This document shows positions 1-7,844 of a stretch of 21,183 nucleotides of DNA, piece after piece. The stretch is from Bacteroidaceae bacterium (lineage in GTDB: Bacteria; Bacteroidota; Bacteroidia; Bacteroidales; Bacteroidaceae). The first letter of the stretch is position 1. The number at the start of each line of letters is the position of its first letter. The DNA lies in contig CAAGDO010000009.1 of assembly GCA_900768625.1 (NCBI GenBank), positions 1-21,183 of the forward strand, read 5' to 3'. The notes under the pieces are model-generated. The model did no database searches. It was not told where the DNA came from and worked only from the letters and a program-made list of their open reading frames with translations. Position numbers and translations under genes: made by a program.

Positions 1-168
1 AAAAATTGAATGACCATTAATGGCTTTGGCGGCCATTCATGTTAAGAAACCGCGCGAAGCGCAAATATGGAACTGTTACACAGGAAATCCAGTTCTCAGA
101 ATTTTACCGGACAGCAATAAATCCAAACAAACTTGTGAGACCAGGGGGGTGGTGCGGCTTGAAGTACG
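1..168. other. Left-edge non-coding stretch
   Basis: This stretch lies beyond the terminator of the large minus-strand operon. I see no convincing gene in it. An imperfect inverted repeat is visible at 7-39 (TGAATG / CATTCA arms, then a mismatch and two further G-C pairs). It has no T-tract and no clear function. Confidence 0.5.
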
Positions 169-202
169 AAAAAAGCGCCGCTACCTCAATGGCAGCGGCG
201 CT
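169..202 (-). terminator. Rho-independent terminator of the SusCD/FAS1 operon
   Basis: Read on the minus strand, a 12-bp stem (arms at 191-202 and 174-185, containing one G-U pair and a GC-rich core AGCGCCGCT / AGCGGCGCT) encloses a 5-nt loop at 186-190. A run of six U follows at 169-174. It begins about 30 nt after the stop codon of the last SusD gene, so it very probably ends the whole operon transcript. Confidence 0.92.
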
Positions 203-232
203 CTATTATTTCAGATCAATCTCTGCAGTGTA

Positions 233-2428
233 TTAATACTGAGGATTGGGAACGTACCAGTTTTCAGGAACGAGGAGGAGGTTGTAGAGACGATTGTCCT
301 TCTCCGTCACGTTTTCGTAAGGAAGGAGGTCGAACGAGCGACGGGCAATCTTCCAAGCCAACCACTTCGTACCATAATCAGCACCGAGAACGCTGTTGTT
401 CTTGTGGCGGGCGAAACGGATCAGGTCATGCATACGGGTTCCTTCGAATGCCATTTCGAGTGCGCACTCATCAGCGATGAGAGACTCAACGGCATTGATT
501 TCAGCCTCGTTAGCTTCGTGCTGGTAGTCATCAGCGGGATCTTCCACCACTTCGTATGTGTTGTCACCGCCTTCTGTCGTACCTTCACCTTCCGTCTTCA
601 CGCTTACGCGCTTCTTCAAAGACTTCAGAGCTGCCTGCACTTCAGCATCATGCAGCGTACCGCTACGGAGAGCTTCATCGGTGATGCGCTGGCCAACGAG
701 ATTCTCGTAAGAGTTGAGCGAGTCCTTCACGCAAGTTGCACCGGAACCAAATTCGTGAATACCATAATTGCTCCACCAGTTACCTGAGAAGTCGAGGCAT
801 TCGCTCTTCATCGGATCATCTTCCATACGACGGAGTTCGTCAACGGGAATATAATTGATGATTTCAGGTCCGTCCTCACGGTTCTTGGCCACATAGATGG
901 TCTTCTTATGAACCGTCGTACCGATGGTGTCATAAACCACGGAGTCGGCAAGCACAGGAAGCTTATTGTAGTCAAGACCGTTACGGAGCACGGCAAAGGC
1001 CAGATGGGGATAACCTGCACGGTTGATAGCTTCTGCATAGCGGAGGTAGATCTGGTTCATACGGTAGAGGCTACGATAGAACTTGAACTTCACCGAACTT
1101 GCACTGATGGCAGAAGTTGAAGAATTTGAAGAAGGAGCATCCTTCAGGATAAAGCGAGCACGATCACCGGTCTTGGTCAACAACATCGGAGCTGTTGCAT
1201 AAACACGGGCATCTCCCATGCCTTCGAAGTATTCCAACTTGGTGATTTCGTTGTTCTCGTTAGTCTCATAGTTCACGTAATTCTGAGCCTTAGAGAGGTT
1301 GAGATACGCATTTGAAGGACCAATCTGGCGAGAACGGATATTGGCCGTCAACGTCAACTGACCTGTGGTCGTTGTCGTTTGGGTCTTCTCGCCGTTTTCG
1401 GTACTTTCCGACGTAGAAGTACTGTTGGTCGAATGAGAATCAAAACCATAAATCTGATCCACAGTGGTCAGCACGCGACCGAAGGAACTATTGGCAGCGG
1501 AAGGAATAACCGTTACATTGCAATTACTCGGAGTTTGGTCAAATTCACTTGAGACCCAAGAATACGTACTGGGGGAATAACTGGTATGACCACCCATTTC
1601 GAACTTGTTAAATCCTGCTCCTCTTCTGGTCGTACCAATGGACGACTTTTCCATCTTGTTGTTCAAGAAATAGAAGTAATGCTTGGCTGCATTCTTATAG
1701 TCATCCTTAGACTGGCCACGAAGCAGATAGAGGTCTGCCAATACCACATCATTGTAGAAGCGAAGCTTCTCACTCTTGATGGTTACAGAACCCGTGTTGA
1801 AGGTACTGTAGGCAGGGTAACCCAACTGATGCTCATAGACGATGGCCTGTTCCAGACTCGGGCGGAGCAGGTCAACGAGGTTGTCTGCAGAAGCCCAAGC
1901 TTCAGGATTCTTCTCCCAACCCGTGTTGGCATTGTCAACAGGCTTGGTGATGAAAGGAACCGTTCCATAAGTCTGTACCAACTGGAGGTAAGCCCATGCA
2001 CGGATGGCTTCCACCTGTGCGAACTCCTTACGCATGTAGTACACGTTGTTCTTCTTGGCCATGGTGTCAACCTTAGCCAAATAGAAGTTACACTGGTTAA
2101 TCACCTTATAGTAAGCAGAACGGTCGAGAAGGGCATTCTCACCATTCACCATATTGCTGCGATCGTAAGTGGCGATGGCTGCCACAGAGTCACTGGTATA
2201 GAGCGTCGTGTCGGCCAAATCGCTTCGGATATCACCAAGCAACTGGTTCTGCTCCACCATGTCCTGCACATTGCGCATGATGCCAAGGTAGAAGTAAAGG
2301 GTATCTTTACCTGTGAAGCCCGTGGCATAGCGATCCATGTCAGGAGTCAGCATATCTTCGCAGGACGTGGTGATTGAACCAAAGCCCAGAAGGAAGATCA
2401 AGAGACTTAAAATAGAATTATGTTTCAT
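233..2428 (-). CDS. SusD/RagB-family surface lipoprotein (second pair)
   Basis: This is a SusD-type substrate-binding lipoprotein of 731 residues, expected to act as the lid on the SusC transporter encoded just upstream. I chose the start at 2428 because it gives a clean lipoprotein signal peptide (MKHNSILSLL..., cysteine at residue 23 after TTS). An in-frame start at 2524 would add 32 polar residues before it. Family landmarks are the TPR-like helix around residues 138-157 (EAIRAWAYLQLVQTYGTVPF) and the C-terminal SusD segment around 653-674 (FEGTRMHDLIRFAR). The acidic residues after the lipidated Cys (CEDM) suit surface export. The protein is longer than the usual 500-600 residues, partly through a Ser/Thr-rich insert near 328-355 and an acidic Gly/Glu/Thr insert near 606-640. 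It is the last gene of the operon. The family call is firm; the ligand is unknown. Confidence 0.9.
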   Translation of the reverse strand: MKHNSILSLLIFLLGFGSITTSCEDMLTPDMDRYATGFTGKDTLYFYLGIMRNVQDMVEQNQLLGDIRSDLADTTLYTSDSVAAIATYDRSNMVNGENALLDRSAYYKVINQCNFYLAKVDTMAKKNNVYYMRKEFAQVEAIRAWAYLQLVQTYGTVPFITKPVDNANTGWEKNPEAWASADNLVDLLRPSLEQAIVYEHQLGYPAYSTFNTGSVTIKSEKLRFYNDVVLADLYLLRGQSKDDYKNAAKHYFYFLNNKMEKSSIGTTRRGAGFNKFEMGGHTSYSPSTYSWVSSEFDQTPSNCNVTVIPSAANSSFGRVLTTVDQIYGFDSHSTNSTSTSESTENGEKTQTTTTTGQLTLTANIRSRQIGPSNAYLNLSKAQNYVNYETNENNEITKLEYFEGMGDARVYATAPMLLTKTGDRARFILKDAPSSNSSTSAISASSVKFKFYRSLYRMNQIYLRYAEAINRAGYPHLAFAVLRNGLDYNKLPVLADSVVYDTIGTTVHKKTIYVAKNREDGPEIINYIPVDELRRMEDDPMKSECLDFSGNWWSNYGIHEFGSGATCVKDSLNSYENLVGQRITDEALRSGTLHDAEVQAALKSLKKRVSVKTEGEGTTEGGDNTYEVVEDPADDYQHEANEAEINAVESLIADECALEMAFEGTRMHDLIRFARHKNNSVLGADYGTKWLAWKIARRSFDLLPYENVTEKDNRLYNLLLVPENWYVPNPQY

Positions 2429-2530
2429 TGTCTGAAATTCTTTTTGAATGCGCTGGGTAAGGAAACGAATCCCATCTTCAGATGGCATGCATCGGAAAGA
2501 GGCATTCCCTTCCCTACCCTGCACAAGGAC
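2429..2530 (-). other. susC-susD spacer, second pair
   Basis: This 102-nt spacer separates the second SusC stop from the preferred SusD start. It contains a perfect 14-nt hairpin sequence at 2472-2485 (CCATCT-TC-AGATGG). The SusD frame stays open through most of the spacer, but the predicted residues look non-coding. No TAnnTTTG promoter was seen. It may be a structured mRNA region that sets the SusC:SusD ratio; that is inference. Confidence 0.4.
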
Positions 2531-5500
2531 TTACAAGTTGATGGTTACACCGATGTTGAAGTTACGGCTCTGAGTGAGATAACCTGCATCGATACCCTGA
2601 TAGAGTACGCTGTTGCCGCAAGTAACCTCAGGATCTGTACCCGTGTACTTGGAAACAGTGAACACGTTGTTGGCCTCACCCCATACAGAGAGACCGAGCA
2701 ACCAGCTGAGGTTTACAGGCACCTTATAAGTAAGGCGGACGTTCTTGAGCTTGAGGTAAGAACCATCTTCAATCCAACGATCAGAGAAACGTTCGTTGTT
2801 CACCCAAGAGTCGCTGGTGGGATCGCATGCACGAGGCATGTCGGTCACCTGACCTTCGTAACGCCAACGGTTGACAACGGCAGTTGTCTGGTTCCAGTTG
2901 GAGTTGGCAGACTCAAGCTGCATACGCTGGTAGTTATAAACGTCGTTACCCAAAGAGTACTTGAAGTTCACATCGAGTTTCAGGTTCTTCCACTCCAATG
3001 AAGTGTAGATGTTACCGTAGATATCGGGGTTGGGGTCACCAATCACCACCATATCAGCCTCGTTGATCCAACCATCACCGTTCTGGTCAACGAAATGCAT
3101 GTCACCAGCGCGGAAGTTGCGGTAAGGCTGCTGAGCCAGACCTGTCGGATAACGGAGGTAACCATATGCACCGGCATTGGCTGCTTCAGCGTCCGTTGCA
3201 AACACACCGGCCGTCTTGTAACCGTAGAACACGCCAGCGGCATGACCCACAGCGGTCAACACATTGTTGGAACCGTAGATGGAAGAAGTGTAACCGTCAA
3301 TCACGTTCATGCTGGAAGCAACACGCTTGCCGTTGGCATCCAAAGCATAGGTCTTGATCTTGTTGTTATCAGTTGAAGCGAGCTTCGTGATCTTGTTCTT
3401 GTAGTGGCCGATGGTGAATCCAGCCTGCCAACGCCAATCACGATGCTGAACGAGCATAGCATTCAAGCTGAAGTCCACGCCCTGATTCTCCAACTCACCG
3501 TCGTTGCTCCACATGTGAGAAATACCGGTGATATCGCTCACAGCCTTGCGGGTGAGAAGATCCGTGGTCTTGCTCTTGAAGTATTCAACACCGAGGTTCA
3601 CACGGTTGTGGAGCAAGCTGGCCTGAAGACCCACGTTGAAGCGGCTGGTGGTCTCCCACTGGAGCTTCGGGTTCTGGATGTTGCTCAGCACAATACCTGT
3701 AGCCTTGTCGAGGAACATTGTATTGGCGAAGTACGTACGGGTTGCGTAGTAGTCGATATTGTCGTTACCGCTCATATCGAAGCCAGCGGTCAACTTCAAA
3801 TAATCCACGCCGGGAGCACGGAACCACTTCTCGTTGGAGATGACCCAACCTGCCTGCACAGAGGGGAAGAAGCCCCAGACAACGCCTGCAATCTTGGCAC
3901 CTCCGTCAGCCTCCTTACCGAAGCGTGAGGAAGTTTCCATGTTGGTGGAAGCTTCAACGAAGTACTTCTGCTTGTAGTTGTAGGCTGCATTGAGATAGTA
4001 GGAAAGGTTCTGCCACTTGTCGCTCGTACCACCGTATGACTTGTACTGCAGAGAGTAAGCCATGTTAGGCATCTTGTCCTGGTCATTGTTGTAACCAGTC
4101 ATGTTACTTGCGTTGTAAGTGTAAGAAGCCAAGCGGAAACCACCGTAGACATTTACGTCGTGAGCCTGGAAGGCACGATGCCAATCCACTCGGAAGTCAT
4201 TGTAGATGGTTGTTTCCTTACCGAACTGCGTACGAACGATGCTGGTCACACTTCCCAATCCTTCCACATCCTTAGGTGCGGTACCGGCCTTCGGGAGATA
4301 GTACTTCTCGTTGTTGCGGTTCATGATGTAGCTGAAGCGGTCAGTAAGCGTCAGGTACTTGCCAATGGTGTACTTGGGAGCGATGTTCAAGTTGAACTGG
4401 GTCTGCTCCTGATAGTTCTTATTGTCACCCTGACCGTTTGCGAGCACCCAATAGGGGTTCACCAGACCGTCGTAGCCATATGCGGTTGCAAACGTGAACG
4501 GATTGTTGGAATCCGTATAGTCCTTACCGGCATACACCTTATCCGTGTGGGTCAGATGCAAAGCACCGTCATCATACTTCACATAGTACGCGTAGGGGCT
4601 GATGAACGGAGTCTGAATCAGACCGAGCACGTTGGGAGAAGAGATGTTACGCTTGGTGTAATCCTCAGCCCAACCGTTGTCACGGAGGTTGTAGGAGTTA
4701 CGTGCGTAGGCAATGTCGATGGCTGTGGTGAAGTTCTTGAACAAAGACACGTCCGTGTTGAAGCGGATGTTCAAACGGTTGAAGTCATTGTTCTTGGCCG
4801 TTGCATCGCTGCTGGCATAACCCAGGGAGAGGTTGTACATTGCCACATCATCACCACCTTCCACACTCACCTTGTAGTTCTGAACGAAGGTGTCGTGATA
4901 GAGATCCTTCTGCCAGTCCGTATCGTTGTGGTAGAGCTTGTAGTAGAAGTAGTTAGGATCCTCATTGAGGAAAGGAATGTTGGTGGAGCTGCTGATTTCC
5001 TTGTTCTCGGGCAACGTACCGAGCACTTCAGTCAGATAACTGCGGTACTGGTCGGCATTCATCATCTTCATCAGCTCGGGTGTCTGCTGGTAACCACCGT
5101 AAGCACGGAAGTTGATGCGAGTCACCAGGCTCTTGCCACGACGAGTCGTGATTTCAACCACACCATTGGAACCCTTGGCACCATACTTGGCCGTTCCGTT
5201 CTTGATGACATTGACAGAAGCGATGTCATCAGGGTCAACGATGTTGAGCACATTGTTGATGAAACCGTCGTGAAGTGCAGTACGGTCGTACTGCATATCG
5301 ATCATCACGCCGTCAATGATCACCAAAGGCTGGGCGTTGGCGTTCAAAGAGTTCAGACCATTGATAAACATGGCAGCACCCTGTGCGGGCATACCACCAC
5401 GGGAGATGGTGCGGACAGCGCCATTGAGGGTCTTGCCGATTTCATCTTCAATGGTGAGGGCGTTCGGCTCCTGAACGAGCATACCGGTGTTGTTGTTCAA

Positions 5501-5944
5501 CGCAGTACCGTCGAAGAAGAAGTCGCTACGCATTCCCGAAACGAGCACCACATCCTGAGCCTGATTGCCCTTCAGAGAGAGCTGGGCGGGATTGTACTTG
5601 CTATCGCGCATATAGATGTAGAGCACATCTACAAATTCGGGAACCTTTACGGTGTATTCACCTTTATCGTCAGTGATTGCAGAGAAGAGGCGATTGTTGA
5701 GGGCCTGAACCGTTACACCTTCAACAGGCTTGTTGGTGGCTCCGTCAATCACGCGGCCAGAAACCTCCTTCATCTTATACTGAGGAGCTGAGGCATGTTT
5801 CTTGGCCGGAGCTACTGACTGGCTGGCATGAGTGGCCGATTCAGCAGTCTGTGCGGACAGTACGCACGAACCAGACAGCATGAACAAGCAAACACCTGCA
5901 CGAAGCGCTCCCTGCATCAAATGGATTCTTTTATTATTATTCAT
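2531..5944 (-). CDS. SusC/RagA-family TonB-dependent outer-membrane transporter (second pair)
   Basis: This is an outer-membrane TonB-dependent transporter of 1137 residues that would import the ligand captured by the following SusD. The start at 5944 (MNNNKRIHLMQ) gives a signal peptide ending near LSAQ; an upstream in-frame Met at 5968 is less likely. After a short Ala/Ser-rich linker comes a carboxypeptidase-regulatory-like beta domain (EVSGRVIDGATNKPVEGV), then the plug (PLVIIDG near residues 204-212; SNGVVEITTRRG near 258-271), then the beta barrel. A Ca-binding-type loop, DQNGDGWINEAD, lies at 953-964, as is common in SusC proteins. The plug's usual IRG-type motif reads FINGLNS here, and the C-terminus ends in Leu (NIGVTINL) rather than Phe. 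It sits 29 nt downstream of a FAS1 lipoprotein gene and is probably co-transcribed. The family call is very firm; the substrate is unknown. Confidence 0.93.
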   Translation of the reverse strand: MNNNKRIHLMQGALRAGVCLFMLSGSCVLSAQTAESATHASQSVAPAKKHASAPQYKMKEVSGRVIDGATNKPVEGVTVQALNNRLFSAITDDKGEYTVKVPEFVDVLYIYMRDSKYNPAQLSLKGNQAQDVVLVSGMRSDFFFDGTALNNNTGMLVQEPNALTIEDEIGKTLNGAVRTISRGGMPAQGAAMFINGLNSLNANAQPLVIIDGVMIDMQYDRTALHDGFINNVLNIVDPDDIASVNVIKNGTAKYGAKGSNGVVEITTRRGKSLVTRINFRAYGGYQQTPELMKMMNADQYRSYLTEVLGTLPENKEISSSTNIPFLNEDPNYFYYKLYHNDTDWQKDLYHDTFVQNYKVSVEGGDDVAMYNLSLGYASSDATAKNNDFNRLNIRFNTDVSLFKNFTTAIDIAYARNSYNLRDNGWAEDYTKRNISSPNVLGLIQTPFISPYAYYVKYDDGALHLTHTDKVYAGKDYTDSNNPFTFATAYGYDGLVNPYWVLANGQGDNKNYQEQTQFNLNIAPKYTIGKYLTLTDRFSYIMNRNNEKYYLPKAGTAPKDVEGLGSVTSIVRTQFGKETTIYNDFRVDWHRAFQAHDVNVYGGFRLASYTYNASNMTGYNNDQDKMPNMAYSLQYKSYGGTSDKWQNLSYYLNAAYNYKQKYFVEASTNMETSSRFGKEADGGAKIAGVVWGFFPSVQAGWVISNEKWFRAPGVDYLKLTAGFDMSGNDNIDYYATRTYFANTMFLDKATGIVLSNIQNPKLQWETTSRFNVGLQASLLHNRVNLGVEYFKSKTTDLLTRKAVSDITGISHMWSNDGELENQGVDFSLNAMLVQHRDWRWQAGFTIGHYKNKITKLASTDNNKIKTYALDANGKRVASSMNVIDGYTSSIYGSNNVLTAVGHAAGVFYGYKTAGVFATDAEAANAGAYGYLRYPTGLAQQPYRNFRAGDMHFVDQNGDGWINEADMVVIGDPNPDIYGNIYTSLEWKNLKLDVNFKYSLGNDVYNYQRMQLESANSNWNQTTAVVNRWRYEGQVTDMPRACDPTSDSWVNNERFSDRWIEDGSYLKLKNVRLTYKVPVNLSWLLGLSVWGEANNVFTVSKYTGTDPEVTCGNSVLYQGIDAGYLTQSRNFNIGVTINL

Positions 5945-5973
5945 TTTTGCCAATTTTAGAGTTAACAAGAAGC

Positions 5974-7818
5974 TTATTCGCGCACAGGATCAAGGTAAAT
6001 CTTACCGATACTGAGACCAGTGATCATGTCCACCTTGTGTGCATCATTAAACTTCTGCATATCGTTCAGCATGCTACGTGTGATTTCAAACACGAGAACA
6101 GGGAAGCTCTCTACGCCTGTAGGAAGATTGTAGTAGCACTTGTCGAAGGTTACTTTCTCGAAGAGCGTCACCGTCTGAACAGAATCCTGATCAACGACGA
6201 AGTCCTTGTTGTTACCGCCTGAAACAATCTTGGTGAACTCGTCACTGTGGACAGAAGCACGGAACTTGTGGTGACCACGGGCAACCAATTCCTCACCAGT
6301 TGTCTGATCAAAGGTCTTGAAGGCAGTGTTGATACGGTTGGGGAGCAACTCTACACGTACACGGTATGCACCGCTCATCACGCCGCGAAGAGGAACATAC
6401 AACTTCATCTGACCTGCAGCCTGGAAGAAGCGGTAGTTATTGTCCTCAACGGAACCTACGATATGGTCGGTCGTATCGCGGTTGGTTCCTTCCACCAAAG
6501 TGAAAGGTGAACCACCGGTTACGACGGAGTTGGAATTATAGCCCACATTGTGGGGGTAGTACATGTTGATTTCCTGCTTGGCCTGATAATAATAAGCCGG
6601 ATCAATCGTATACTTATCAAACGGAAGGATGTAACCGTTAGACGACTTGATGGGAGTCACATTGGCCAACATCGGGTTCACAGCACCGGGGGTCGGGTTG
6701 TAGAGATACTTCATGTTGGTGCTCTGCAGAGAGTCCGCGTTCATCACATAGTTGATGATGCCGGCAGAATCCGCACGGTTGAATTCCTTAGAGAAATAAC
6801 CCGGAGAGAAGAACATGGAAGAAATCAGGTCCAACTTCGTGTTGTAGTCCTTCAGAGAGTCAGCATTCAAGGCATAGTCTGACTTGAAGACGCTGGCACT
6901 TTCCTTATCATAGTTCGTCTTGTACTTACGTGCGTACTTGTAGAGCGAGCCGACCTTCTTCATGGCATCATTCCAACCTGCATCGGTCGGAGCAAGGGTG
7001 ACATACAGACTGTCTTCATTCTTGATGCTGGCACCGGAAGCTTGAAGAAGAGCATTGCTGTTGACGAAGACTGAGTCGACGTAAACCATTTCGCCGTTCT
7101 CGTTCATTGAACCCTGGATACTCAGTTCAGGGCTGAAGGTGTCCTTATCAACGAGAGAATCGCTCAAGGTCTCATAGATCTTGGAGAACTGGTCTGCGGT
7201 CTTGAAATAGTCGAACACACTGTAGGCAAAAGGCGAACGGCCTTCGATCACGTGCATCGTACCATTGGAAGAAGGTACATTCTTTAAATCAGCGTTGAGG
7301 GCAACACCGTTGAAGATTCCTGCACCTGCATTGTACTCAATCAACTTGGCGTTCAAAAGGCGAACATCCTGAGCACCCATATTGGATTCATAGTTGAAAC
7401 GAGCCAAGTGGTTCTGCACGAACTGCTGACCAACGGTGTATTCCAACTTGTTGGCCTGTTCAGTCTTGCCGTGGGCACGGAGAGAGTCCACTTCATCAAG
7501 CTGATTGAGGACTGCCTGTGCATCATAAGTACCATCCAGGGGAGCCCAGAAGGTGAAAGTCTGCGGTTGGTTGAGCAAGTCTGCATAATTCTGCGCAGCG
7601 TTCTTGTCGGTCTCCTGACGGTAGACCTTGACGCGCTTCAGAATTGTGGCCAAAGAACTCAGCTTCGGGTTGGACTCGATGTTCTCCCAAATCGTATGGG
7701 CAGCCGATGCCTCAGCCGGACGGATGTCGAAATGGTCATCGGAACAGGCGGTAGCTCCTAGGAGCAAAGATGCTCCTAGGATACCACCCATGACCGTATT
7801 GAAAGATTTCATTGTCAT
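5974..7818 (-). CDS. Fasciclin (FAS1)-domain lipoprotein, two repeats plus C-terminal beta domain
   Basis: This is a predicted surface lipoprotein of 614 residues. The start at 7818 gives MTMKSFNTVMGG and a lipobox GATAC with Cys25, followed by SDDHF. That resembles the SDD-type lipoprotein export signals described for Bacteroides and Flavobacterium. A Met two codons later (7812) or one at 7851 is also possible. The first FAS1 domain covers about residues 41-197, with the first conserved motif at TFTFWAPLDG (87-96) and the second at NGTMHVIEG (185-193). A second, more divergent FAS1 repeat is suggested by SLYVTLAPTDAGW (270-282) and SNGYILPFDKYTI. The C-terminal part (SGAYRVRVELLPNR) resembles the end of the neighbouring FAS1 lipoprotein and may be a beta-sandwich. 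FAS1 domains generally mediate adhesion or protein contacts; the role here is inferred. The gene lies 26 nt after its upstream neighbour. Confidence 0.82.
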   Translation of the reverse strand: MTMKSFNTVMGGILGASLLLGATACSDDHFDIRPAEASAAHTIWENIESNPKLSSLATILKRVKVYRQETDKNAAQNYADLLNQPQTFTFWAPLDGTYDAQAVLNQLDEVDSLRAHGKTEQANKLEYTVGQQFVQNHLARFNYESNMGAQDVRLLNAKLIEYNAGAGIFNGVALNADLKNVPSSNGTMHVIEGRSPFAYSVFDYFKTADQFSKIYETLSDSLVDKDTFSPELSIQGSMNENGEMVYVDSVFVNSNALLQASGASIKNEDSLYVTLAPTDAGWNDAMKKVGSLYKYARKYKTNYDKESASVFKSDYALNADSLKDYNTKLDLISSMFFSPGYFSKEFNRADSAGIINYVMNADSLQSTNMKYLYNPTPGAVNPMLANVTPIKSSNGYILPFDKYTIDPAYYYQAKQEINMYYPHNVGYNSNSVVTGGSPFTLVEGTNRDTTDHIVGSVEDNNYRFFQAAGQMKLYVPLRGVMSGAYRVRVELLPNRINTAFKTFDQTTGEELVARGHHKFRASVHSDEFTKIVSGGNNKDFVVDQDSVQTVTLFEKVTFDKCYYNLPTGVESFPVLVFEITRSMLNDMQKFNDAHKVDMITGLSIGKIYLDPVRE

Positions 7819-7844
7819 GATGGATTTGTTTTCGAATTCTTGGC

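Noticed and set aside
7..39. Inverted repeat near the left edge considered as a terminator or operator
   Set aside because: The stem is interrupted by a mismatch, has no T-tract, and the neighbouring gene is outside the window, so no role can be assigned.
1586..2377. Plus-strand open frame of 263 codons opposite the second SusD
   Set aside because: It is antisense to the SusD coding region, with no start signal or domain visible.
4160..5791. Plus-strand open frame of 543 codons opposite the second SusC
   Set aside because: It lies wholly antisense to an unmistakable SusC gene and its translation shows no recognisable domain. Long antisense frames are common opposite such genes.
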